A stretch of DNA of 64,000 nucleotides from Melieria omissa (Eukaryota; Arthropoda; Insecta; Diptera; Ulidiidae). Positions within the stretch are counted from its first letter, which is position 1, and every line of letters begins with the position of its first letter. Made by a program: the position numbers and the translations under genes. Positions 55,590 to 64,000 of this stretch are shown one piece after another. A model generated the notes under the pieces. It did not search any database, was not told where the DNA came from, and worked only from the letters and a program-made list of their open reading frames with translations. The stretch lies in contig CAXARI010000006.1 of assembly GCA_963971225.1 (NCBI GenBank), forward strand, positions 1 through 64,000, written 5' to 3'.

Positions 55590-58500
55590 GTGCTGAAATT
55601 CCTCGAGGATACCGGAGCCAATAAAAATTTTATTAGACCATTTCTTTCAAAAACCACCACTAAACTTGAGAAACCTTTTTCCGTTCAATCTGCTGGAGGC
55701 GGTATCCCGATCTCCGAGGAGGTGAAGGGAAGATTTTTCCACCAACTAGGGAACAATACTCTGATGACTTTTTACGTCCTGCCAGGACTCAAATCTTTTG
55801 ACGGAATTATCGGCGACGATAGCTTGAAGGAGCTAGAAGCCGTGATTGACAGAAAACAAAATTTACTGATATTAAAACCAAACATTAAAATTCCACTACT
55901 AGAAAAAGTCTCAGAACAAGTGAACGCAGTACTCGAGAATCGTCTATCAAGAAATGCAAAGGAAAAGTTGCACCGGATAATTGAAGAACACAACTCCCTT
56001 TTCGGGCCAATAAGTAATAGGGAAATTGTAGGCACGACAGTTAGGGCCGAAATTAAAACTACCACGGACGAACCTATCTACACGGAGAGTTATCCATATC
56101 CCGCATGTATGAGGGCCGAGGTGGAACGACAAGTACAGGAACTCCTGGATGAAGGCATCATCCAACCATCAAAAAGCCCGTACAACTCTCCTGTTTGGGT
56201 GGTGCCGAAAAAGCCGAAGCCAAACGGAGAGAAACAGTACCGAATGGTAATCGATTTCAAGCGATTGAACGCTGTTACCATTCCTGATACGTACCCTATC
56301 CCGGACATCAACTCTACTCTCGTCAGCTTGAGCAAGGCCAAATTTTTCACGACTCTGGATCTGACTTCTGGTTTCCACCAAATACCCATGAAACCATCGG
56401 ACGTTCCCAAGACAGCATTTTCCACTATGAATGGGAAATACGAGTCCCTTCGACTACCCTTCGGCCTGAGAAACGCGCCCGCGATATTTCAAAGAATGAT
56501 TGATGACGTGCTTAAGGAATTTATTGGCAAAATTTGTTACGTATACATTGATGACATCATTGTATACGGCACAGACGAGGACTATCATATCAAAAATATA
56601 GAAGCAATCTTCTCTAGACTCAGCGAAGCTAATCTGAAGGTAAATCTCGACAAGACCCATTTTATGAGGGATGAGGTTGAGTTCCTTGGCTATGTTGTTA
56701 CTGCCAACGGCATCAGAGCTGACGAAAAAAAGGTAGCCGCGATTCAAAACATTCCTCCGCCGGAAAATCTTAAAGAGTTGAAGAGCTTCCTTGGGATGAC
56801 TTCTTATTATAGGAAGTTCATCCGCGATTACGCGAAGATAGCTAAACCCTTAACGAACCTAACTAGGGGTGAGAATGCACAGGTTAAAGCAAATGCTTCC
56901 AAACGCATTCCAATCACACTCGACGCGGAGGCTCTGGGAGCTTTCAATGAGTTAAAAAGGTCGTTAGTTTCATCTGACCTATTAGCATTTCCAGACTTTG
57001 AGAAACCATTTAACCTAACGACCGATGCGTCCGATTACGCAATAGGAGCGGTTCTGTCCCAGGGGGAAAATGGGAAGGACAAACCCATCTCGTATATATC
57101 ACGATCGCTAAACAAAACCGAAGAAAACTACGCGACCAACGAAAAGGAGATGCTTGCGATTGTGTGGGCCCTGGACAACCTGCGATCCTACCTCTACGGT
57201 GCGAAGAAAATCCGTATCTACACGGACCACCAACCTCTGACTTTCGCACTAGGAAACAGGAATCACAACGCTAAATTGAAAAGGTGGAAGGCGAGGATCG
57301 AAGAGTACAACCACGAATTAATTTACACTCCAGGTAAATCGAATGTAGTGGCCGACGCTCTTTCTCGACTCAAAACAAGTTTATACCTTCTCACGAACTC
57401 CGAAACCGATACTGCCACTGAGGGTAATCCTGAAACCGATACTGCCAGTGAGGGTATTCCTGAAACCGACACCGCTAGCGAGGGCAACACCGAAACTATA
57501 ACGGCAAGCGAAGCCAACACTACAGGCGCGACCGCCCACAGCGCCGATCGTGACGCAACCGACTTAATTCCCCACGTGGAAGTTCCACTGAACGTCTTTA
57601 GGAACCAAATTGTGTTTAGGTCGGGCAGGGAACTGCATTGCTTAGAGAACCCACATCCAGGCTACACTCGTCACTATGTAACCATAACCGAAATAAATGA
57701 AGAAAACCTAGTTGACATACTAAAAAGATTACTTAATCCAGGAGTGATCAATGGCATAAAAATGCCCGAATCCCGGCTACAACTCTTACAGGACGTTTTT
57801 TCGCGACATTTTTCGAAATACAAGATAAGAATCACACAAAGGTTGGTGGAAGATGTAGCGAATGAAGAAAGGAAGTGCCGAGTGATAGAAGAAGCACACC
57901 GCAGAGCACATAGAGGCCCTCGCGAAAATACACAACAAATTTTAGAAAAGTACTATTTCCCGCGTATGACTAGTCTGGTTAAACAGTATACGTCCGGATG
58001 TCAGACTTGCAAATTACAAAAATACGACCGTCATCCGCCTAAACCTAAATACCAAGTCACCCCAACACCATCATACCCTTGCGAAATCCTTCACATAGAC
58101 ATTTTTGAAATAGAAAGGGAAAAGTTTCTGAGCTGCGTGGACAAATTTTCCAAATTTGCTAAGCTTTTCCATATTAGAAATAGATCAAGTGTACACCTAC
58201 GTGAGAAATTGGCCAAGGTCATACACTTTTTCACTGCCCCAAAAATTATAGTAACAGACAACGAGCGAGGCTTTCTAAGCCCAACCGTGTCAAACTTTAT
58301 CACGTCGCTCGGTATTGAGCTATACAAAACACCAGTCCAAAAAAGCGAGGTTAACGGCCAAGTCGAGAGATTACACTCGACGTTGTTGGAAATTTACCGA
58401 TGTCTGAGAACTGAGCTTCAACAGTACAGGGTAAAAGAATTACTGTATATAGCAGTAGACCGCTATAACAACTCTGTGCACTCCATTACTAAAAAAAAAC

Positions 58501-58817
58501 CGAGTGACATATTTTTTAACAGAACATCTAGAATAAATTATCAGAATTTGACAAACTTCAAGGACACAGTCTATGACAATATTAAGGCCCAAATAGAAAA
58601 TAACCAGGAAATTAGGAACCTAAGATCAAATAGGAACAGGCAGGAACCAAAGAAATTTGACATAGGTGGGAAAGTGTTCGTTGCTGACAAGCAAATCAAA
58701 GGAAAACACAAAAAACGCTATAAACAAGAGGTTGTAGCCCGCGACAACAAAGTAACAGTAATTACCAGATCAGGCAAAAGGATCCATAAAAGCCACATCA
58801 AGAACACTAGACAATAA
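55590..58817 (+). CDS. pol: A pol (PR-RT-RNase H-IN), 1075 aa from the first GTG
   Basis: Made as Gag-Pol by frameshifting; the frame is open upstream across the gag end, so 55590 is not a real start. Protease has FLEDTGAN (Asp at residue 7), with Glu where the other copies have Val just before the catalytic Asp. RT has the palm YIDD at residues 319-322, and RNase H (TTDASDYAIG) begins near residue 475. A linker of four 10-residue repeats (ETDTASEGNP-like) lies at about residues 600-640. Integrase has a zinc motif near residue 770, then D837, D890 and E926 (35 residues between the last two, as expected) and a Lys-rich tail. No stops or frameshifts. It reverse-transcribes and inserts the element. 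Confidence 0.92.
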   Translation: MLKFLEDTGANKNFIRPFLSKTTTKLEKPFSVQSAGGGIPISEEVKGRFFHQLGNNTLMTFYVLPGLKSFDGIIGDDSLKELEAVIDRKQNLLILKPNIKIPLLEKVSEQVNAVLENRLSRNAKEKLHRIIEEHNSLFGPISNREIVGTTVRAEIKTTTDEPIYTESYPYPACMRAEVERQVQELLDEGIIQPSKSPYNSPVWVVPKKPKPNGEKQYRMVIDFKRLNAVTIPDTYPIPDINSTLVSLSKAKFFTTLDLTSGFHQIPMKPSDVPKTAFSTMNGKYESLRLPFGLRNAPAIFQRMIDDVLKEFIGKICYVYIDDIIVYGTDEDYHIKNIEAIFSRLSEANLKVNLDKTHFMRDEVEFLGYVVTANGIRADEKKVAAIQNIPPPENLKELKSFLGMTSYYRKFIRDYAKIAKPLTNLTRGENAQVKANASKRIPITLDAEALGAFNELKRSLVSSDLLAFPDFEKPFNLTTDASDYAIGAVLSQGENGKDKPISYISRSLNKTEENYATNEKEMLAIVWALDNLRSYLYGAKKIRIYTDHQPLTFALGNRNHNAKLKRWKARIEEYNHELIYTPGKSNVVADALSRLKTSLYLLTNSETDTATEGNPETDTASEGIPETDTASEGNTETITASEANTTGATAHSADRDATDLIPHVEVPLNVFRNQIVFRSGRELHCLENPHPGYTRHYVTITEINEENLVDILKRLLNPGVINGIKMPESRLQLLQDVFSRHFSKYKIRITQRLVEDVANEERKCRVIEEAHRRAHRGPRENTQQILEKYYFPRMTSLVKQYTSGCQTCKLQKYDRHPPKPKYQVTPTPSYPCEILHIDIFEIEREKFLSCVDKFSKFAKLFHIRNRSSVHLREKLAKVIHFFTAPKIIVTDNERGFLSPTVSNFITSLGIELYKTPVQKSEVNGQVERLHSTLLEIYRCLRTELQQYRVKELLYIAVDRYNNSVHSITKKKPSDIFFNRTSRINYQNLTNFKDTVYDNIKAQIENNQEIRNLRSNRNRQEPKKFDIGGKVFVADKQIKGKHKKRYKQEVVARDNKVTVITRSGKRIHKSHIKNTRQ

Positions 58818-59388
58818 GGATTCAGAAGAATTTTTAAAGAGGAAATTATGAACAGCAAAAAAGAGCATAAATAAGATTTTATGAATAAGATTTTATGAAA
58901 AAAAAAGCAATAAATAAAAAAAGAAAAACCAATGCAGAATATATACAGGAAATTTAAATAGAATGGTGATGGGAATAGGAAATAAAAAAATAAAAAAAAA
59001 AAATAATAAAAAAATTTGTTTGTAAAAAATATAAAAAATATGTGGCACACAAAGGCTTCATGTCTTAATGGCTTCAAAGATAAAAGGAAAAATAAAATAG
59101 TATAAAACTGGTAGATTTAAGATATGTATATATAGAATATGGGGAAGCGGTATAAAAATAAAAAAAAAAAAAAAAAAATAAAAAAAATAAAAAAATAAAT
59201 AAAAAATTTTTCAACAAAAATAAAACAAAACAAATAAAAAAGAATAGAGAATTACAAAAACTTTTAAGAAAAATGGCACAAAAAATATGTATATGTAAAA
59301 CATACGGCACCCTTTAAATTGTATGAATAAATATAATTACAGGCACACATATACACAAGAAAATTTAAGACATAAAAAATAGGTAAAA
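58818..59388 (+). other. A pol-env spacer with candidate env acceptor
   Basis: A very A-rich noncoding stretch with long A runs (for example 59159-59178). The AG at 59381-59382 (ataaaaaatag) just ahead of the env ATG is a possible splice acceptor for the donor at 53130. Confidence 0.5.
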
Positions 59389-60915
59389 ATGCACCTTAGA
59401 TCGACATTCCACTTCATCATCACGGTAGTAATAATCTCCGGGACAATTGCACTTAACATCTTTAAGTACGACTCCCCTCTGGTGGTCATCCAACACAGCG
59501 ACGGATGGATAGTGAATGGGCACTTCAAGCTGGTGCATGCTCTTGACATCGGCTTCTTCGATGCAGCTTTAAGGAAGCTCGAAATAGCCAAGCCAACCAT
59601 GAGGGACGATTTATCGAAATCTCTGGTCGATTACTACCTCAAGCAGACGAGGCTACGCCTTAATGAATTACTGAGTGACGGCAACAGGATGAAACGCTCC
59701 ATAACCTGGATCGGAGCGGCATGGAAGTGGGTCGCGGGCTCACCAGACGCTACTGATTGGGATGAAATCCTCCAAAAGCAAAATGAGATGGTATCAAACA
59801 ACAACAACCAATACCTGATCAACAAAAAAATCTTCAACGTAACAGAGGAGGCAATCAGGAAGGTCAATGATGTCATGGCCCACATAAACACTATCGGCAA
59901 GGACATTAACTCAGAAAGATCCGACACGTTAATGTCGCACAAGGTCCTGGTGCTCAAAGAACAGATATCCGAAATCATCAGGGCTTCACAAATGGCCAAG
60001 GCAGGTATTGTCAACACCAACCTCTTAGATCAAGCAGAAATAGATCGAGTAATCTGTGAAGAAGACGGACTACCTTACCGAAATCTAGTAGAGGCGCTTC
60101 AGTACGCGAAACCCTCTATCTACTCGAACGGAACTCTGCTCCTCTACGTGCTCGCCGTACCGAAAGTGAAGAAAACCCGTTATAGTCTAATGTTGGTCAG
60201 AGCCTCAACGGCGAAGGGGAAACGAGTAGATCTGCAGTACAAAAAAATGCTGATGAGCAACGACGAAACCTATGGTCTCACCGGCGATTGCTACTCATCG
60301 AACAACTCCACGATTTGTGAGGCGAGTTCCCTGGTAAAGTTGCCTGAAAACGAATGCATACCAAGACTGCTGAAAGGCGGCAATGCGAAGTGCCGTTTCG
60401 AACCAGACAACCAAGTGACCGTGGAGCTAGTTGACTACGATACGATATTCCTTTCCAACTTCGAAGGGATCATTCGAAGCGACAACCAGCTACGAAAACT
60501 AAACGGGACCTTCCTTGTGCAACTGAATAACGAGACAGTGTGGATTGGAAACCAAACGTTCTCCAGCAAAACGACTAGGACGCTGCAAGCAGTACCACCC
60601 GTTCTAACAAACGTTACAGAGATAGGTTTGAAACTGAATATGAAATATATCCACGAGTTAGGGCTGGCAAACATAAGCCGCCTCCGCAAGCTTGGCCGAA
60701 CCCTCCATACCTCGACGACCATAGATGCCATCCTGATCCTTGCCCTAGCAGCCATTTGCTACATCATATGGAGAAAGGTGACAATTCGCGTCAGAATCCC
60801 CGAAGTGCACAAGCCTACCACCCTAGAACATGGCTCCATTCAGCCTCACACGATCTGCGGGACGCAGATTTTTGAAGGGGGAAGAGTTAACGCACCATAC
60901 AGCGGTGCGAACTGA
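59389..60915 (+). CDS. env: A env, 508 aa
   Basis: An F-type membrane fusion glycoprotein, which would place the element among the env-bearing errantiviruses. It has its own ATG at 59389 and a hydrophobic signal peptide (residues about 6-22), unlike E1 and B, whose env exons lack a start codon. The basic cleavage site NRMKR lies near residue 101, followed by WIGAAWKWVAGSPDATDW. Several N-x-S/T sites and conserved cysteines lie in the ectodomain, and the membrane anchor is AILILALAAICYIIW near residues 448-462. The last ten codons lie in the 3' LTR. The ORF is intact. Whether it supports infection cannot be judged from sequence. Confidence 0.88.
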   Translation: MHLRSTFHFIITVVIISGTIALNIFKYDSPLVVIQHSDGWIVNGHFKLVHALDIGFFDAALRKLEIAKPTMRDDLSKSLVDYYLKQTRLRLNELLSDGNRMKRSITWIGAAWKWVAGSPDATDWDEILQKQNEMVSNNNNQYLINKKIFNVTEEAIRKVNDVMAHINTIGKDINSERSDTLMSHKVLVLKEQISEIIRASQMAKAGIVNTNLLDQAEIDRVICEEDGLPYRNLVEALQYAKPSIYSNGTLLLYVLAVPKVKKTRYSLMLVRASTAKGKRVDLQYKKMLMSNDETYGLTGDCYSSNNSTICEASSLVKLPENECIPRLLKGGNAKCRFEPDNQVTVELVDYDTIFLSNFEGIIRSDNQLRKLNGTFLVQLNNETVWIGNQTFSSKTTRTLQAVPPVLTNVTEIGLKLNMKYIHELGLANISRLRKLGRTLHTSTTIDAILILALAAICYIIWRKVTIRVRIPEVHKPTTLEHGSIQPHTICGTQIFEGGRVNAPYSGAN

Positions 60916-61291
60916 CGACGTCAGCAATCTTCCACGCCAATTCCAGCACGTTGCATATCAACGTGATCGGCGACCCAACAACGCATAACGTTGCACTGAA
61001 TGGCTCGGTAACGCGATCCTCCTCCAAAAACCGTGGGATCGCTGCCCGTCGCATATGCGTTGCCTGCAGGCTGAAATGCTGACATAGCACACGTGCCTTA
61101 GTTAAGCAGAGTAGATAGTAAGCTTCATTAAGAATAAAGAATAAAGTTCTTGTCACTTTTGAGCGGACCTCGGACGAGGAAGGTAAACTTTGGTGTTTTA
61201 ATTAATCCAATTCTCTTTGCAGCAGAATCAAGGGCCAGTGGTTGGCCCCATCTCTAATTTTTTTGGAGCTCGCGGGGCGAGCTCCTTAACT
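60885..61291 (+). repeat. Shared LTR between two tandem A copies
   Basis: 407 bp, the same as 52641-53047 as far as I can compare. It follows the purine tract GAAGGGGGAAG (60874-60884) and is followed by a primer site (61291-61308), so it is the 3' LTR of one copy and the 5' LTR of the next. Confidence 0.9.
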
Positions 61292-62607
61292 GGCGCCCGA
61301 GCAGGGACCCGCGCAAAAATGCGGGTCGACGCGTGAAGGACTCAGGGCGAAGCAACCGCTTCGAAAAATAACAGTAAGTTTAAAATAGGAAAACGTAAAA
61401 GAAAGCAAGATAAAGAAATACGTCTTCATCCTGCGATTCCTACGGGACCCTCCAGGATATAACAAATAACAAAAGTGCTGCGACCCCGAAGCCCCTCAGC
61501 CTTTCATAAAAATTATTTGGGAACTGCCAGCGATTCACCACCTTCGGGGGGACCCTCCTGTGCAGTAAAAAATAAAAAGTGTACGACGGTTCGCCAACTC
61601 CAGGGAATACTCCCGTACACTTGGCATATCCCCAAATATAAATTTATCAAAACCGGCGATCCAAATGCTTGGATCTTCCGGTAACATAACACTGTGAAGA
61701 AAAAGTCCTGAGTTCCTAACGCCAACGAATTGTAAAGGATCGGCCTTATCCCACCTCACACCTTGTGCGTTCGCTTAAAAGTCGGAGTATATCCTCTGGA
61801 CAAGTCGAGCGCCGAACGGTGATGAGCGGATAGGTGGAAGACACCGTGCCTTAGTAGGTCGGCTGCAATTATAAACGCGGTCGACTAAAAAGGATAACAC
61901 GGACTTCCCAGGCCGGCCCGTAGTCGGTGTGAAGCCAGTCGCTCCTTAGTAGGTTGCCCGCAATCAGATTGCGGACGACTAAAACGGATAAAGTGACCCT
62001 TCCGCGTCTAAAATTGTCAAAAGCCGTTCCCTTCAGAACACGGTGAAACGAAGTTTAAAGGCAGACGCCGTTGAGCGCGAGCCGCCGTTAACGTAAGATC
62101 ACCGTACACATAAATAAAAACCGCTTCCTTACTTCCAGATAAACGGAGAATAAGCATCGAACGAAAGGTGCCAGAGGATTGTGGATTGTGGAAAATAAAA
62201 CAAACAAAAAAACAAAATTGTGTTAATGATTTAAAAGTGCCAGAAAACAAAAAATTGATAGGAAAAGTGCCAGAAAATAAGGAAAAAAGTTGCTAATATA
62301 TAAATAATAAGAAGTGTCAAACAATTTTTCCTTGGTGAAAAAGAGAAATCATAAGAATTCATAAGAATTCCTTGGTAGTCCAAAGAAAATTAAAAAAAGA
62401 GATAAATATAAGTAAAAAGATAAATGGTAAAAAAATTCTAAAATTGTAAAAATTTTTTTGTTTTTTAAATTGTAAAAAAAAAAAAGAAGGAAGAAAATAA
62501 GAAGTGTGAAAGTGCCACCCGAAAGGTTCGAAAGGTGCTGGAAGGAAGGAGTACGAGAACATATAGAGGTGAGTCCTTGAACTGTTTGGTGTATTTGATT
62601 GGTGAAA

Positions 62608-63804
62608 ATGGATTCCTTAGCGCAATCAGTGACTGAATTAACTGGTTCAGTGAATGCCCTACTGGGCCAGTTGAGAGCGGCCGAAAGCCGTATCCGGCAA
62701 CTCGAACAATCGTTCGCCCCAACCGCGGGAACGCCCGGGGAGGAACCGTTGCGTGGTCCTTCATCGGAGAGTGACTTGAGGGAAATCGAAAGACTGCCAG
62801 ATTCAGTGAAGGAACTGCAGACTTTCGAGGGGAACCCGGCGCAATATGTGTCCTGGGTCCACTGTGTGGAAGGAATTTTGGGGGACTATAAAATAGTTAG
62901 GGGAAAACCTTTGTACAGGGCGATCCTTAAAAGCATTAGAGGAAAAATTAGGGGTAGTGCCGACACGGCACTCGTTCCTTATAATATTTTCGATGACGAT
63001 TGGCCGGCTATTAAAAAATGTCTCTCGCTGCATTATGCTGACAAGAGAGACATTAGGACTTTAGAACACCAACTAGGTCGACTCACACAAGGGGGAACGA
63101 AACTGGATGTATTTTACGCGAACGTAAATCACCAGTTCTCGCTAATAATAAATAAACTAAAAACAGAGGACTACTCTCCTGAGACATTGAATGCATTGGT
63201 AGAAACATATAGAAACAGGGCCCTAGACGTTTTCATCAGAGGATTAGACGGGGATCTGTCAAAAATGATCATCGTGCAGAAGCCCAGTACTCTGCCCGAA
63301 GCCTACACAGCATGTCTCGACATACAAAATTTAAACTTTCGTGGTCACTCTATACATAACACGAATGTGCGTAATTCCATAACAGTGCCCATCAACCACT
63401 TAAACCGTAGGGACAATCCCCCTCCTCTAATACCTAGGAGGTTCAACAATTTCACGCCAGGTGGGGGAAGTGGAAGATTCAATCCAGGAGCGCGAAGCTA
63501 TTCCAAGGACAATCGGTACGTCTACACGAAAAATAACGCGCCAGGTCCTGCTGTGAAGATGGAAGTAGATCCCTCAACTCAAACGCGAATGACCAGCTAC
63601 TCGCAAAAACCGCAACAGCAATTCCCCTCTAAAAGAAGTATTGGCTCAGACAATTTTCCTCAAAAACAACAACGAATTTTCAATATTGAAACGGCTGAAG
63701 AAAGTCGGGGAGAACTCGATGGGGGAACCCGTGAAGGTCCAGAGATGAGCGAAAAGGACCAAATAAATTTTACGAGAGGAGCCTATCCAGCGTTCCTTAT
63801 ATAG
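62608..63804 (+). CDS. gag: A gag, second tandem copy, 398 aa
   Basis: The same protein as at 54361-55566, three residues shorter because the 9-base duplication is absent. ATG at 62608. The slippery heptamer is retained about 35 bases before the stop. Intact. Confidence 0.88.
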   Translation: MDSLAQSVTELTGSVNALLGQLRAAESRIRQLEQSFAPTAGTPGEEPLRGPSSESDLREIERLPDSVKELQTFEGNPAQYVSWVHCVEGILGDYKIVRGKPLYRAILKSIRGKIRGSADTALVPYNIFDDDWPAIKKCLSLHYADKRDIRTLEHQLGRLTQGGTKLDVFYANVNHQFSLIINKLKTEDYSPETLNALVETYRNRALDVFIRGLDGDLSKMIIVQKPSTLPEAYTACLDIQNLNFRGHSIHNTNVRNSITVPINHLNRRDNPPPLIPRRFNNFTPGGGSGRFNPGARSYSKDNRYVYTKNNAPGPAVKMEVDPSTQTRMTSYSQKPQQQFPSKRSIGSDNFPQKQQRIFNIETAEESRGELDGGTREGPEMSEKDQINFTRGAYPAFLI

Positions 63805-63827
63805 AATACGTTAACAGCGAAGGCTCA

Positions 63828-64000
63828 GTGCTGAAATTCCTCGTGGATACCGGAGCCAATAAAAATTTTATTAGACCATTTCTTTCAAAAACCACCACTA
63901 AACTTGAGAAACCTTTTTCCGTTCAATCTGCTGGAGGCGGTATCCCGATCTCCGAGGAGGTGAAGGGAAGATTTTTCCACCAACTAGGGAACAATACTCT
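63828..64000 (+). CDS. pol: A pol start, second tandem copy (cut by window end)
   Basis: Only the start of protease is visible: FLVDTGAN with Val before the catalytic Asp, unlike the Glu in the first copy. The frame is open upstream across the gag end and to the last base. Confidence 0.85.
   Translation, partial: MLKFLVDTGANKNFIRPFLSKTTTKLEKPFSVQSAGGGIPISEEVKGRFFHQLGNNT

Larger units (their letters stand above)
61292..64000 (+). mobile_element. Errantivirus A, second tandem copy (runs off window)
   Basis: Primer site, leader, gag and start of pol, with scattered base differences from the first copy (for example near 61988 and 62062) and without its 9-base gag duplication. It therefore is not a simple duplicate readout of the first copy. 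Confidence 0.88.

Overview
The window reads as eukaryotic, from a higher fly (Diptera). The evidence is several env-bearing gypsy-type LTR retrotransposons (errantiviruses), two LOA-clade LINEs with RNase H, R4/Dong-type LINEs, a BEL/Pao element, and a tRNA-derived SINE whose body resembles SINEs I remember from tephritid fruit flies (memory only, not searched). I see no ordinary host gene, no rRNA gene and no functional tRNA. Almost every base can be assigned to a mobile element, a MITE-like element, or one of seven (AAT)n microsatellite blocks totalling about 7.3 kb, all with AAT on the + strand.

Layout: 1-1590, 3' part of a LOA LINE. 1591-10336, errantivirus 'E1' (gag, pol, env, 3' LTR), broken by a frameshift in gag, a stop in pol, a 1.08 kb inverted-repeat element between pol and env, and a frameshift in env. 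E1 appears to sit inside the 5' LTR of element 'B' (10337-15856). B keeps its LTRs, primer site, leader and env, but most of gag-pol is replaced by an unrelated zinc-finger-like ORF. From 15858 to 52640 the (AAT)n blocks act as a landing pad: two R4/Dong LINEs in tandem (17071-21801, 22795-27520), each with the same inverted-repeat element inside; an internally deleted minus-strand errantivirus 'A' (28824-35616); two Helitron-like elements (36860-42842, containing a LOA LINE; 48835-50861, containing a SINE); and a BEL/Pao element without reverse transcriptase (42910-48142). From 52641 to the window end lies a complete plus-strand copy of A with intact gag, pol and env. Its 3' LTR at 60885-61291 is also the 5' LTR of a second copy running off the edge.

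How the parts work together: an LTR promoter drives a genomic RNA, a tRNA primes at the site after the 5' LTR, Gag is made with occasional -1 frameshifting into Pol, and Env comes from a spliced RNA. E1 and A share the same candidate slippery heptamer. A and B share a leader hairpin with compensatory base changes. E1 and B appear to start Env in the leader and splice into the env exon. The most unusual single object is B. The most unusual large-scale pattern is the AAT landing pad.
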